This document shows positions 45,616 through 55,306 of a stretch of DNA of 64,000 nucleotides, in pieces; the first letter of the stretch is position 1, and every line of letters begins with the position of its first letter. Origin of the DNA: Marinobacter sp. HL-58. GTDB taxonomy: Bacteria; Pseudomonadota; Gammaproteobacteria; Pseudomonadales; Oleiphilaceae. The DNA is taken from assembly GCF_001314605.1 (NCBI RefSeq), contig NZ_LIHP01000010.1, positions 248,001-312,000 on the forward strand. Reading direction: 5' to 3'. A program made the translations under genes and the position numbers. The notes under the pieces were generated by a model that was not told the origin of the DNA, did not search any database, and worked only from the letters and a program-made list of their open reading frames with translations.

Positions 45616-46505
45616 ACATACGCACGCTTGAGACCTTTGTCTGGATTGCCCGGCTCGGCAGTTTTCGGGCCGCTGCCAGCAGGGTCTACGCGTCACAGCC
45701 ATCGGTATCCGCCCGCATTGCGGGCCTTGAAGATCAGCTTGGCGTGGAGCTGTTTGACCGATCCGGTAAACATATTACGCTTACGGCCAAAGGCCGGGAG
45801 TTCCTGGTCTATGCCGAGAAAATGCTGAGCATGCACGGAGAGATGCTTCAGGCCGTTGCCACGCCCGCATCGATCAAGGGGACCATTCGACTGGCCGTGT
45901 CCGAAACCATTGCCCACACCTGGCTCCCCCAGTTGCTGGAACGCGTTAGCGAAGCCTACCCCGCCATCAACCTTGAGCTGGATGTGGATATTTCTGTCAA
46001 CCTGGCAGAGAAACTCAAGAACCACGAAATCGACATTGCCTTTCTGATGGGTGGCGTCAACCAGCCCGGTATCATCAACCGGGACCTGTGCCATTATTCC
46101 CTGGTCTGGGTTGCGAGCCCGCAGCTTGCTATTCCCGACCAGACCATGTCACTGGCCGAGCTCGCCTCGTGGCCCATCGTTACCTACCCCAGACAAAGCG
46201 AGCCCTACATTGCCATTCGCTCGCTCGTCGATCCGATGAACCACTCCACACGGGTTCATTCCTGTTCCTCGCTATCTACCATCATCCGCATGACGGTGGA
46301 TGGCCTCGGCGTCAGTGCCCTGCCCCGGGAAATCCTGCAACGGGAGCTGGACGCCGGTACCCTGCGGCAGTTCAGAGTTGATGCCAGTGTCCCTGACCTG
46401 AAATTCAACGCCGCATATCGGGCGGCCCCAAGCAGCAGCGTCGTTCACGCCATCGCGGAACTTGCACTGGCCATTACTACAGAACGGGATTCGACTACAG
46501 ATTAA
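45612..46505 (+). CDS. LysR-family transcriptional regulator
   Basis: 297 residues. Helix-turn-helix at about 15-40 (GSFRAAASRVYASQPSVSARI) and an effector domain from about 90. It starts inside the stop of the Lrp gene and points into the DUF1445-TRAP-pxp operon 123 bases downstream, so it is the best candidate for that operon's specific activator. Confidence 0.85.
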   Translation: MNIRTLETFVWIARLGSFRAAASRVYASQPSVSARIAGLEDQLGVELFDRSGKHITLTAKGREFLVYAEKMLSMHGEMLQAVATPASIKGTIRLAVSETIAHTWLPQLLERVSEAYPAINLELDVDISVNLAEKLKNHEIDIAFLMGGVNQPGIINRDLCHYSLVWVASPQLAIPDQTMSLAELASWPIVTYPRQSEPYIAIRSLVDPMNHSTRVHSCSSLSTIIRMTVDGLGVSALPREILQRELDAGTLRQFRVDASVPDLKFNAAYRAAPSSSVVHAIAELALAITTERDSTTD

Positions 46506-46546
46506 CCACGCAACACGTTGAAAAGCCGGACTGATTCGTTTTTTCT

Positions 46547-46571
46547 ATCAAAAGCGATCCTGATTTTCGAT
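46547..46571. promoter_or_regulatory. Imperfect inverted repeat before the catabolic operon
   Basis: ATCAAAA and TTTTCGAT flank a short spacer about 60 bases upstream of the DUF1445 gene. It has the T-N11-A look of a LysR box and could be bound by the preceding gene's product. Confidence 0.3.
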
Positions 46572-46628
46572 TTGCCTTAATCGTTGCTTCTGCCTTAAAT
46601 GTAAGAAACTCATCTATCGGGCAGAATC

Positions 46629-47432
46629 ATGACGACCATCGCTCACCTGAACGCACGCTCCACCCCCCAGGCCGTCCGCATGGCCGCGCGGGAAGGCAGC
46701 CTCGCAGGCCCGACTTCCGGGCTTGCCAACGGATATGTACAGGTCAACCTGGTTATTCTGCCGGAATCCCAGGCGGCGGGTTTTCTGCGTTTCTGCCAGG
46801 CCAACCCCAAACCCTGCCCTCTGCTGGCCGTCAGCGAGCCGGGCTCACGCAGCTGCACTCTGCTGGGCAGGGATCTTGACATCGCCACAGATGTGCCCGC
46901 CTACCGCATCTACCGGCACGGCAAAGTCAGCGATACCCGACACGATGTCAGCGATGACTGGCGCGACGACCTGGTCACCTTCGCACTGGGCTGCTCGTTT
47001 ACCTTCGAGCACGCACTGATTGAGGCCGGCCTGTCAATCCGGCACATCGAAGAATCGCGAAACGTGCCAATGTTCAATACATCCGTACCCCTGACTTCCG
47101 CCGGAGGATTCGGCGGCAACCTGGTGGTGTCCATGCGCCCGTTCGCAGCCGCAGATGCCATACGCGCCATACAGATCACCACCCGCTACCCACAGGTCCA
47201 CGGTTCCCCTGTTCACCTCGGAGATCCATCACTGATTGGCATTTCCGATCTGAGTACGCCGGATTACGGCGATTCCGTCTCCGTGGGTAAGGATGAGATA
47301 CCGGTGTTCTGGGCCTGCGGCGTTACCCCGCAGCAGGTCCTGATCGATTCCGGTGTCGAATTCGCCATTACCCACAGCCCCGGGCACATGCTGGTCACGG
47401 ATATTCCCGACAGCAGCCTGGCCCTCTTTTAA
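46629..47432 (+). CDS. DUF1445 putative hydro-lyase (D-glutamate cyclase-type)
   Basis: 267 residues, first gene of the operon. DUF1445 proteins include B. subtilis YcsI, encoded with kipI/kipA, and share the domain of mammalian D-glutamate cyclase, which interconverts D-glutamate and 5-oxo-D-proline. Conserved segments here: [42 protein letters not shown] and [22 protein letters not shown] with its terminal His. The presence of pxpABC downstream supports a role with 5-oxoproline-type lactams. Substrate stereochemistry cannot be inferred. Confidence 0.75.
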   Translation: MTTIAHLNARSTPQAVRMAAREGSLAGPTSGLANGYVQVNLVILPESQAAGFLRFCQANPKPCPLLAVSEPGSRSCTLLGRDLDIATDVPAYRIYRHGKVSDTRHDVSDDWRDDLVTFALGCSFTFEHALIEAGLSIRHIEESRNVPMFNTSVPLTSAGGFGGNLVVSMRPFAAADAIRAIQITTRYPQVHGSPVHLGDPSLIGISDLSTPDYGDSVSVGKDEIPVFWACGVTPQQVLIDSGVEFAITHSPGHMLVTDIPDSSLALF

Positions 47433-47469
47433 CCAGCACGACCCCGAAACCAAACCTGAGGAAACCATC

Positions 47470-48534
47470 ATGATCACAAAAAAATACTTCGTTTCCGCCT
47501 CACTGCTGAGCCTGGCCATTGCCGGCTCACCGGCGTTCGCGCAATCTCCTGACAAGGCCAGCATTTCCTATGTCGGTAGCTGGAGCAGCCTTTCCCTGTA
47601 CAAGAATTTCGAGCAGCCATTCTGGGAGAAGCATATCCCGGAAGCCTCCGACGACCAGATCAGCACTGAAGTCACCACCTTCGACCAGATGGGCCTGGGC
47701 GGTGGCGAAGTCTACCGGCTGATGGGCCGCGACGTGGTGGAAGTGGCCTCGACCGTGGCGGACTACGCCGTGGAGGATGCCCCGGAACTTGAGGGCCTGG
47801 ACATGCCAATGATTGCGCCCGATGTGGATACCGCCCGCAAGGTCGCTGAAGCCTACCGCCCGGTGCTGGCCGATGCGTTCAAGGAGCGCTACAAAGACGC
47901 GCACCTGCTGGCCGTTGTTCCCTATCCCTCGCAGATGGTTTTCTGTAACGCCGACATCGACGGGCTGAGCGATCTCAAGGGCCTGAAAGTCCGCGCCAGC
48001 GGCCGAACCACAGCAGAATTCCTGGAGGCGCTGGGTGCCGAGGGCATCACCCTGAACTTCAGCGAAGTTCCCGGAGCACTGCAGCGGGGCGTTATCGACT
48101 GCGCCGTGACCGGCTCGCTGTCCGGCTACAGCTCGGGCTGGCATGAGGTATCCACCCACCTGTATCCGCTGCCCGTAGGTGGCTGGGACCACGTGGTCAC
48201 CGCCATGAATGGCAAGAAGTGGAACTCACTGTCTGAAAATACACAGGAGTGGCTGACCAAAGAGATCAAGGAGAACTATGAGGATCCGGTGTGGGAGTCT
48301 GCCGTGGAAGAAACCGAAGAAGGCATCGCCTGCCTGACCGGTAACGGAGAGTGCAGCCGCGGTGATGCCGGCAGCATGACACTGGTTGAAGCCACCGACG
48401 AAGACTTCACCGAGGCGGCCCGCCACCTGGAAGAAACCCTGTTGCCGAACTGGGCAGGCCGGGTGGATCAGGAATGGGTGGACCGCTGGAACGAAACCAT
48501 CGGTGAGGTAACCGACCTGAAAGCCTCAAAGTAA
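47470..48534 (+). CDS. TRAP transporter solute-binding protein (DctP type)
   Basis: 354 residues from MITKKYFVSA, with a signal peptide ending near GSPAFAQ; an upstream ATG at 47353 overlaps the previous gene and is not used. The DctP/TAXI-like binding fold carries MGLGGGEVYRLMGRDVVEVA, LKGLKVRASGRTTAEFLEALGA, and GVIDCAVTGSLSGYSSGWHEV. The Arg in KVRASG is the usual carboxylate contact in TRAP binding proteins, so an organic acid or N-carboxylate ligand is expected. Confidence 0.9.
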   Translation: MITKKYFVSASLLSLAIAGSPAFAQSPDKASISYVGSWSSLSLYKNFEQPFWEKHIPEASDDQISTEVTTFDQMGLGGGEVYRLMGRDVVEVASTVADYAVEDAPELEGLDMPMIAPDVDTARKVAEAYRPVLADAFKERYKDAHLLAVVPYPSQMVFCNADIDGLSDLKGLKVRASGRTTAEFLEALGAEGITLNFSEVPGALQRGVIDCAVTGSLSGYSSGWHEVSTHLYPLPVGGWDHVVTAMNGKKWNSLSENTQEWLTKEIKENYEDPVWESAVEETEEGIACLTGNGECSRGDAGSMTLVEATDEDFTEAARHLEETLLPNWAGRVDQEWVDRWNETIGEVTDLKASK

Positions 48535-48556
48535 CACCCGCCGAACCGCAAAGGTG

Positions 48557-48578
48557 ACCGGCCAGCATGCTGGCCGGT
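48557..48578 (+). promoter_or_regulatory. 22-bp palindrome between TRAP binding-protein and permease genes
   Basis: A perfect palindrome with arms ACCGGCCAGCA and TGCTGGCCGGT can form a stable stem. It has no T-run and stops 16 bases before the next start, leaving its GGGAG site free. Such stems often protect the 3' end of the binding-protein message so it is made in excess over the permease. Confidence 0.6.
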
Positions 48579-48594
48579 GACCCGGGAGAATGAC

Positions 48595-49191
48595 ATGTTG
48601 CAACAGGTAAATTCCACACTGGACCGGGTACTGGATGGTGTTCAGGTCGGATCGCTCTGGTTTGCCCGCGCCGGGGGTGTAATGATCCTGCTGACCGTGG
48701 TTCTGGTTACCACTGAGGTGGCTTCACGGGTCATCATGGGCCGCTCGGCGGTGCATGCCACCGAACTGACCGGATACATCACGGCGATCAGCGCCAGTTG
48801 GTCTTTCGCCTACACCCTGATGTGCAAGGCCCATATTCGCATTGACGCTCTGTACCTGAACTTTCCCACCAAAGTGCGGGGCGTTCTGGATCTGATCGCG
48901 CTTCTGGCCATGGCGATGTTCTGCATCCTGGTGGTCGATGCGGTCTTCTCGGTTGTCAGCGACTCTTACAGCGGTGGTTCCACCGCCAACACCCCGCTGG
49001 GAACACCACTGTGGATGCCGCAGGCATTGTGGATGTTGGGTCTGGTCTGGTTTGGCTTTGCTGTGTGCGTAATGACCCTCAGGGCGCTGTTCGGTCTGCT
49101 CAGCGGCGATGTCGAAGGCGTTCAGAAGCTGGCAGGCAGTCCAACGCTGGACGAGCTCATTGCCGATGAAAACAGGGACTCCAAGTCATGA
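48595..49191 (+). CDS. TRAP transporter small permease (DctQ)
   Basis: 198 residues from ATG 48595, preceded by GGGAG; a GTG at 48577 lies inside the palindrome. Four membrane helices (about 25-47, 60-80, 98-120 and 143-165) and the GRSAVHATELTGYITAISA segment match the Q subunit. Its stop overlaps the large permease start by four bases. Confidence 0.85.
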   Translation: MLQQVNSTLDRVLDGVQVGSLWFARAGGVMILLTVVLVTTEVASRVIMGRSAVHATELTGYITAISASWSFAYTLMCKAHIRIDALYLNFPTKVRGVLDLIALLAMAMFCILVVDAVFSVVSDSYSGGSTANTPLGTPLWMPQALWMLGLVWFGFAVCVMTLRALFGLLSGDVEGVQKLAGSPTLDELIADENRDSKS

Positions 49192-50471
49192 TCATTACCG
49201 CGCTGCTTATTCTGCTGGTTCTCCTGCTCATGAGCGTGCCGGTAGCGGCCACGCTGATTGCACTGGCTCTCGTGCTTTCCGAGCTGTTTTCGCCGTTCCC
49301 GCTGCTCAATGCGATGGGGGATGTACTCTGGTCTGCTTCGGACAAGTACCTGCTGATTGCCATCCCGCTGTTCATTCTGCTGGGCGAAATCCTGGTGCGT
49401 ACCGGCATCGCCCGCGGCACCTATCGCTCCCTGGAAAGCTGGCTGTCCTGGCTGCCGGGTGGTCTGTTACATGCCAATATCGGCACTGCGACCCTGTTCT
49501 CCGCGACTTCCGGCTCCAGCGTTGCTACTGCAGCCACGATTGGTACCGTCGCACTGCCTCAAGGCAAGGAGATGGGCTACGACCCCAGGCTGTTCACCGG
49601 ATCTATTGCCGCCGGGGGTACGCTGGGTATCATGATTCCACCGTCCATCAACCTGATTGTTTACGGTTTCCTGACCGAAACCTCGATCCCCCAGCTCTTT
49701 GCCGCCGGCCTGATTCCGGGGCTGCTGCTTGCGCTGATGTTTATTGTCGGCACCGCACTGATCTGCATCTGGAAACCCGCCCTTGGCGGCCCCAGTGTGT
49801 CCCATAGCTGGGGAGAGCGCTTCTCGGGCCTGAAAAACCTGGTCCCGGTACTGGTGCTGTTCGGTATCGTGGTGGGGTCTATCTATACCGGCGTGGCGAC
49901 ACCAACCGAGGCGGCCTCTCTGGGTGTGCTGGGTGCGATGGTGATTGCCGCCTTCATGAGAAAGCTGTCGGTGGGCATTATTGTGGAGGCCCTGGACGGC
50001 ACCATGAAAACCACTGGCATGATCATGCTGATCATCATTGCCTCCTATTTCCTGAATTTCGTGCTTGCCTCAGCCGGGGTTACCCGGGAGCTGACAGGTT
50101 TTCTGGAAGAGGCCGGCCTTGGCCCCTACTCGACACTGATGCTGGTCATTCTGCTCTACATCGTTCTCGGTTTCTTCATCGAGACACTGTCACTGATGGT
50201 CATCACCATTCCCATCGTCGCTCCCATCATCATTGCCATGGGTTTCGATCCGGTGTGGCTGGGCATCCTGATCATTCTGCTGATCGAAATGGCACTGATC
50301 ACTCCGCCGGTGGGGCTCAACCTCTACGTGGTTCAGGGTGTGCGTGAAGGAGGGCCGTTCAGCGACGTCATGAAAGGCGCGATGCCCTATGTCGGCATCA
50401 TGTTCCTGATGGCGATTGTGCTGGTGCTGTTCCCACAGGTGGCCACATTCCTGCCAGAACTGATGAAGTGA
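49188..50471 (+). CDS. TRAP transporter large permease (DctM)
   Basis: 427 residues with about 12 membrane helices. Typical M-subunit segments: IPLFILLGEILVRTGIA, FSATSGSSVATAATIG, GGTLGIMIPPSINLIVYG and the C-terminal LIEMALITPPVGLNLYV. It is the sodium-driven transport channel of the P-Q-M system. ATGA overlap with dctQ and a small overlap with the following gene's frame show one operon. Confidence 0.9.
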   Translation: MIITALLILLVLLLMSVPVAATLIALALVLSELFSPFPLLNAMGDVLWSASDKYLLIAIPLFILLGEILVRTGIARGTYRSLESWLSWLPGGLLHANIGTATLFSATSGSSVATAATIGTVALPQGKEMGYDPRLFTGSIAAGGTLGIMIPPSINLIVYGFLTETSIPQLFAAGLIPGLLLALMFIVGTALICIWKPALGGPSVSHSWGERFSGLKNLVPVLVLFGIVVGSIYTGVATPTEAASLGVLGAMVIAAFMRKLSVGIIVEALDGTMKTTGMIMLIIIASYFLNFVLASAGVTRELTGFLEEAGLGPYSTLMLVILLYIVLGFFIETLSLMVITIPIVAPIIIAMGFDPVWLGILIILLIEMALITPPVGLNLYVVQGVREGGPFSDVMKGAMPYVGIMFLMAIVLVLFPQVATFLPELMK

Positions 50472-50503
50472 ACCATCTGGAAACCACGTTAACGGAGTCA
50501 CAA

Positions 50504-51181
50504 ATGACCATTTTTCGAATTGCGGATACCCAGGAAGCCATCGATGTTGATGTCCGGCAACTGGTGATTGCCGGCTGGGCAGGGCGGGTTCAGTCCGCTA
50601 TCGACGAACACATCGAGGAACTGAAGGAAATCGGCGTCAAGCCGCCCTCCGCAACACCTTTATTTTACCGAGTAGCTGCAAACCAGCTCACTACCGCCAC
50701 CAACGTTCAGGTATTGGGAGAAGCCTCCAGCGGCGAAGTGGAAGTGGTGCTGATCGGCACCGATCAGGGCACGCTGGTGGGCATTGGTTCCGATCATACC
50801 GACCGGGAAGCAGAAGCCTGGTCTGTGGCTCATTCAAAACAGGTCTGTGTCAAACCGGTCAGCCCACAGGTTTGGCGGCTTGACGGCGTAATCGATTACT
50901 GGGACGAGTTGCAGATGGCCTCGTACGCCATGATTGACGGCAAGGAGGTTCTCTATCAGGAAGGCCCCGTGACGGGCCTGCTGCATCCTGTGGAACTGCT
51001 GCGCCGCTATGGGCTGGACAAGCCCGAACTGCCCCCGGGCCAGGTCATGCTGTGTGGCACTCTGCCGGTCATCGGTGAGCTTCGGCCAGCCCAGGCCTTC
51101 CGAATGGTTCTGAAAGACCCGGTCACCGGCCGGGAACTTCAGCACCGATACGAGATCCAGACCTTGCCGGTGGTCGCATGA
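50504..51181 (+). CDS. DUF2848 protein
   Basis: 225 residues from MTIFRIAD, with CGGAG upstream; a GTG at 50468 is less likely. The DUF2848 pattern includes PSATPLFYRVAANQLTT, GIGSDHTDREAEAWSVAHSKQ and PGQVMLCGTLPVIGEL, resembling the C-terminal part of fumarylacetoacetate-hydrolase-fold proteins. Function unknown; the family is repeatedly found with amidases. Its stop overlaps the amidase start by four bases. Confidence 0.8.
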   Translation: MTIFRIADTQEAIDVDVRQLVIAGWAGRVQSAIDEHIEELKEIGVKPPSATPLFYRVAANQLTTATNVQVLGEASSGEVEVVLIGTDQGTLVGIGSDHTDREAEAWSVAHSKQVCVKPVSPQVWRLDGVIDYWDELQMASYAMIDGKEVLYQEGPVTGLLHPVELLRRYGLDKPELPPGQVMLCGTLPVIGELRPAQAFRMVLKDPVTGRELQHRYEIQTLPVVA

Positions 51182-52509
51182 ACCAGCAAGCAACCCTGGG
51201 CTATCTGCTGGACGAGATAGCATCGGGCAGGCTGCAGGCAGCCGAACTGCTTGAAACCTGTATTGCCAACATTGATGCCCGCGACAACCCCAAAGCCCAG
51301 GTGTACACCAAACGATTCGATCACACCGCACGAGCAGAGGCCCGGGCCAGTGATCAGCTGCGCGCGGCCGGTGTTCCGGGTGGACAACTGGCCGGGCTGC
51401 CTATCGCTCTGAAGGCGCTGTTTGATGTTGCCGGTGAAGTCACCCATGCCGGCTCCCGCGGCTGGCAGGCCCCTGCGCTGAGTGACGCGCTGATCGTATC
51501 CCGTTTGCGGCATGAAGGGGCTGTGATCACCGGCCATACCAACATGACGGAATTTGCCTATTCAGGGGTCGGACTGAACCCCCACTACGGCACACCGGAC
51601 AATCCTCTGGCGCCGGGGCGCATTGCCGGCGGCTCGTCCTCAGGCGCAGCGGTCGCGGTGGCACAGGACATGGCGGCCGCAGCCATCGGGACTGATACCG
51701 GTGGCTCGGTTCGCATTCCGGCGGCGTTCTGTGGCCTGGTCGGATTCAAACCATCCCAGTCCCGCATTCCCCGCGACGGTACATTTCCGCTCTCGGACAG
51801 CCTGGATTCCATTGGCCCGATTGCCCGCAGTGTTGACTGTTGCGCGCGCCTTGATGCCGTTCTGACCGGTCACCGTTACCACCCTCTGAAACCCGCCAGC
51901 CTCCGGGGTCGCCGTTTCGTAGTGCCGACCAACCTCATGCTGGACGGCATGGACGATTCAGTGGCAAGGGCGTTCTCCCGGAGTCTGGCGAGGCTACGGG
52001 ACCAGGGTGCCATTATTGTCGAAGCGCCCTGCCCGGTGCTCACCGCACTGCCGGAACTCATGGAGGGCGGCGGTTTGACGGCAGCCGAAAGCTATTTCGT
52101 GCACCGACAGTCGTTGGCAGAACACGGGGACCAATACGACCCTCGGGTGCGCAGCCGGATCGAACGTGGCGCAGCGATCTCTGCAGCGGATTACCTGGAA
52201 CTGTGCCGGCGACGGCGGCACCGTAAACAACAGGCCGAGGAATGGCTCCAGGACTACGATGGCCTGCTGGCCCCCACTGTTCCGGTGGTTCCGCCGCTGC
52301 TTGAGGAACTTGCAGTTGATGACGAATACACCCGGCTGAATCTGTTGATACTGCGCAATCCAACGGTTGCCAACCTGCTGGACCTCTGTGCCATCAGCCT
52401 GCCCAACCACATGAACGGCGAGTTGCCGTCCGGGCTGATGCTGATCGGCCGAAACGGCACGGATGAAATCCTGTTACGACAGGCGCAAGCCATCGAAAGC
52501 GTGTTGTGA
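51178..52509 (+). CDS. Amidase signature-family amidase
   Basis: 443 residues. The catalytic triad is visible as Lys79 (PIALKALFD), the cis-Ser Ser153 in GGSSSG and nucleophile Ser177 in GTDTGGSVRIPAA. The C-terminal part has the usual LLAPTVPVVPP loop. It hydrolyses a carboxamide to acid and ammonia in the cytosol. In context it could open an amide of a glutamate or lactam-type compound brought in by the TRAP system. The substrate is not readable. Confidence 0.85.
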   Translation: MNQQATLGYLLDEIASGRLQAAELLETCIANIDARDNPKAQVYTKRFDHTARAEARASDQLRAAGVPGGQLAGLPIALKALFDVAGEVTHAGSRGWQAPALSDALIVSRLRHEGAVITGHTNMTEFAYSGVGLNPHYGTPDNPLAPGRIAGGSSSGAAVAVAQDMAAAAIGTDTGGSVRIPAAFCGLVGFKPSQSRIPRDGTFPLSDSLDSIGPIARSVDCCARLDAVLTGHRYHPLKPASLRGRRFVVPTNLMLDGMDDSVARAFSRSLARLRDQGAIIVEAPCPVLTALPELMEGGGLTAAESYFVHRQSLAEHGDQYDPRVRSRIERGAAISAADYLELCRRRRHRKQQAEEWLQDYDGLLAPTVPVVPPLLEELAVDDEYTRLNLLILRNPTVANLLDLCAISLPNHMNGELPSGLMLIGRNGTDEILLRQAQAIESVL

Positions 52510-52514
52510 CGACC

Positions 52515-53348
52515 ATGCTGACCGTGCTACTGACCAAGCTCATAGCCACCGCCGTGGTGGTAATTGTGGTGTCGGTTTCGGTTGGCAAACTGGGGCCGAG
52601 GCTGGGAGGCATCATTGCCGGAACACCGATCATTCTCGGCCCGGGCTACTTTTTCATGTTGCAGGAGTGGCCGACGGAGTTTATCCAGGCCGCTGCACTG
52701 GCCACTCTCCATGCGCTTATTGCCACCTTGCTGTTCAGCATCAGCTTTGTGGTGACCGCCGAACGCCTGGGGGCCCTGCTGAGTCTGGGCCTGGCTACCC
52801 TGATCTGGGTTCCCGGCGCGTATCTGTTCTCGTTCCTGCCCGGCGGCATTACCGCCGCCCTGGTGATCTATGGCGTGGTACTGCTCGCAGCGGACATCAC
52901 CAGACGCATGCTGGCCCTGAAACAGCCCAAAGTGGTGGCCGTTTCCGGTTGGTTTGACGTGGTGCTGCGAGGCCTTCTCGCTGGTGTGCTGGTTGCAGTC
53001 GCCACGACGGTGGCAGCCCGCACGGGCCCCATGCTTTCCGGCATTCTGGTGGGCTTTCCCGTCGGCCTGTTCACCATAGGGTGGACCCTGCACGACCGCT
53101 ATGGCGCCGATGTCGCAAGAGCCACCGTCGCTGCAGCGCAGCAGGGCATGCTCAGCCTCGTCGCCTTCGCAGTGGTCACGGCGGTCCTGGTCGGTCACGT
53201 GCCACCGATGGTCACCTTTGTCTTCGCCCTGCTGGCATCCATTGCCGTCAGCGCCACCCTGTTCATGGTCAGCCAGTGGCGCCTGCGTCGAAACTACGGC
53301 CACTTGCTTGACGCTCCGGCCAACAACAAGAGGAAATCGCACCCGTGA
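52515..53348 (+). CDS. Polytopic membrane protein of unknown function
   Basis: 277 residues from ATG 52515 (GTG 52506 overlapping the amidase stop is equally possible). About eight or nine hydrophobic helices. Two segments, KLGPRLGGIIAGTPIILGPG and ARTGPMLSGILVGFPVGLF, look like the two halves of an internal repeat, each with GP-L-GI--G-P. That architecture suggests a transporter. I do not recognise a named family. It ends inside the OYE start codon overlap, so it belongs to the operon. Confidence 0.65.
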   Translation: MLTVLLTKLIATAVVVIVVSVSVGKLGPRLGGIIAGTPIILGPGYFFMLQEWPTEFIQAAALATLHALIATLLFSISFVVTAERLGALLSLGLATLIWVPGAYLFSFLPGGITAALVIYGVVLLAADITRRMLALKQPKVVAVSGWFDVVLRGLLAGVLVAVATTVAARTGPMLSGILVGFPVGLFTIGWTLHDRYGADVARATVAAAQQGMLSLVAFAVVTAVLVGHVPPMVTFVFALLASIAVSATLFMVSQWRLRRNYGHLLDAPANNKRKSHP

Positions 53349-54511
53349 GTGATACAAACACAACACCTGAAGCCTCCATTACCGATTCCCGTTCCGGAGG
53401 GGAAAACGCGCGCCGCATTCTCCGCCGCGACCCGAATCCGCACATGTTCCGGCCGATCCGTTTCCGTTCCGTGGAGGCGCGCAACCGCATCATGCTCTCA
53501 CCCATGTGCCAGTATTCCGGTGAGGACGGGCTCTCCAATGACTGGCACTTCGTTCACCTGGGCGCACGGGCATCGGGCGGTGCCGGCTGGGTGTTTACCG
53601 AAGCCGTACACATTGAACCCCGGGGGCGAATCACTCCCCACTGCCTGGGGCTTTGGAATGATGAGCAAAGGGACCGGCTGGCACGCATCGCCCGCTATGT
53701 CTCCGACCAGGGCGCGGTACCCGGCATCCAGCTTGGCCATGCCGGCCGCAAGGCATCGGTCGGCCGCCCCTGGGAAGGATCCCATCCCCTGCGGGCCGAC
53801 ACCGGTGGCTGGGAGGACCTGGTTTCCGCCTCAGCCCTGCCCTACGCTTCTGGCTGGCAGGTACCGGCTGCAATGTCGACAGGCGAGATCGCCGAATCCC
53901 TGCAATCACTGAAATCCGCCACCCGCCGCGCGCGGGAAGCGGGTTTCCGGGCACTGGAGCTGCACGGTGCCCACGGTTACCTGATTCATCAGTTTCTTTC
54001 ACCGCTGAGCAACCAGCGCACCGATGAGTACGGCGGCAGTTTCGAGAACCGCATCCGTTTCCTGCAGGAATCCATTGCCGTGGTCCGCGAGGAATGGCCG
54101 GACGACCTGCCCCTGTTCCTGCGCCTGTCCTGTACCGACTGGGTAGACGGCGGCTGGACCCTCGACGACACGGTGCGGCTGGCAACCCTGCTCCGATTCC
54201 AGGGCGATGTGGACCTGATAGACTGTTCATCAGGAGGCAATGATCCGCGCCAGCAAATCCCGATTCATCCGGGCTATCAGATACCTCTGGCACAGTCGGT
54301 GCGTTCGCGGGCGGATATTGCCACAGGCGCCGTCGGCCTGATCCACAGCCCCGACCTTGCCGAGTCGGTTATTGCCAACGGCCAGGCCGACCTGGTGATT
54401 CTGGGGCGCGCACTGCTGTCGGATCCGGCGTGGCCATTGCGTGCGGCCGCAGCGCTGAAAGCCGAAAACGTCGAGTGGCCCAGACAGTACGAGCGCTCGA
54501 ACATTTTCTGA
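53345..54511 (+). CDS. Old Yellow Enzyme family oxidoreductase (YqjM-like)
   Basis: 388 residues from a GTG that overlaps the previous stop. An FMN-binding barrel: RNRIMLSPMCQYS (Cys, as in thermophilic-type/YqjM OYEs), QLGHAGRKAS, the substrate-binding pair in LHGAHGYLIHQF, the NQRTDEYGGSFENR motif, and a C-terminal LVILGRALLSDP. It reduces an activated C=C bond with NAD(P)H. Placement between an amidase and 5-oxoprolinase genes suggests the pathway handles an unsaturated intermediate. Confidence 0.85.
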   Translation: MSDTNTTPEASITDSRSGGENARRILRRDPNPHMFRPIRFRSVEARNRIMLSPMCQYSGEDGLSNDWHFVHLGARASGGAGWVFTEAVHIEPRGRITPHCLGLWNDEQRDRLARIARYVSDQGAVPGIQLGHAGRKASVGRPWEGSHPLRADTGGWEDLVSASALPYASGWQVPAAMSTGEIAESLQSLKSATRRAREAGFRALELHGAHGYLIHQFLSPLSNQRTDEYGGSFENRIRFLQESIAVVREEWPDDLPLFLRLSCTDWVDGGWTLDDTVRLATLLRFQGDVDLIDCSSGGNDPRQQIPIHPGYQIPLAQSVRSRADIATGAVGLIHSPDLAESVIANGQADLVILGRALLSDPAWPLRAAAALKAENVEWPRQYERSNIF

Positions 54512-54550
54512 GCCGGAACATAGGTCATCAGCCATGACAGAGAGGACATC

Positions 54551-55306
54551 ATGACTTCATTACTGCTGAATGCGGACATGGGCGAAAGCTTTGGCCCCTG
54601 GGTCATGGGGCTGGATCACAAAGTCATGCCCCACGTGGATCTGGCCAACATCGCCTGCGGCTTCCATGCCTCCGATCCCGACGTCATGCGTCGCACTGTG
54701 CGTATGGCCGCGGAACATTCCGTGGGTATTGGTGCGCACCCGGCCTACCCGGATCTGGTGGGTTTTGGCCGTCGCTCCGTGGCCTGTTCCACGGAGGAAA
54801 TCGAGAACCTGGTGCTCTACCAGGTCGGGGCGCTTGCCGCCATGTGTCATGCCGAAGGGCTCGAACTTCGCTATGTGAAGCCACACGGCGCACTGTACAA
54901 CGATATGGCCCGTGACCCGGAGATCTTTACCGCGGTCGCCCGTGCCATCCTGGCGTACAAACCTGACCTGCCGCTGATGACCCTGGCAACACGGGACACC
55001 ACCGCCATTCGGGAGCTGGCTGCACAGCACGGCATCACCCTGTGGTTCGAGGCCTTCGCCGATCGCGCTTACGACAGTGAAGGGCGGCTGGTCTCCCGCT
55101 CGCAGGCGGGCGCTGTTCACCACGACCCTGCCATTATCATTGATCAGGCCAGGCGCATCGCCACCGGCCAACCACTGGTGGCCAGCGACGGCAGTGAACT
55201 GATCCTGACCGCCGACACTCTTTGCGTGCACGGGGATAACGAGGAGTCGGTGGCTTCGGTTCGCGCCATTCGTCAGATGCTGACAGCACTGAAAGAGGCC
55301 TCATGA
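54551..55306 (+). CDS. pxpA: 5-oxoprolinase subunit A
   Basis: 251 residues of the LamB/YcsF family: [59 protein letters not shown] and the C-terminal [10 protein letters not shown]. With PxpB and PxpC it forms the prokaryotic ATP-dependent 5-oxoprolinase, converting 5-oxo-L-proline to glutamate. A ribosome site GAGAGGA precedes it. Four-base overlap with pxpB. Confidence 0.95.
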   Translation: MTSLLLNADMGESFGPWVMGLDHKVMPHVDLANIACGFHASDPDVMRRTVRMAAEHSVGIGAHPAYPDLVGFGRRSVACSTEEIENLVLYQVGALAAMCHAEGLELRYVKPHGALYNDMARDPEIFTAVARAILAYKPDLPLMTLATRDTTAIRELAAQHGITLWFEAFADRAYDSEGRLVSRSQAGAVHHDPAIIIDQARRIATGQPLVASDGSELILTADTLCVHGDNEESVASVRAIRQMLTALKEAS

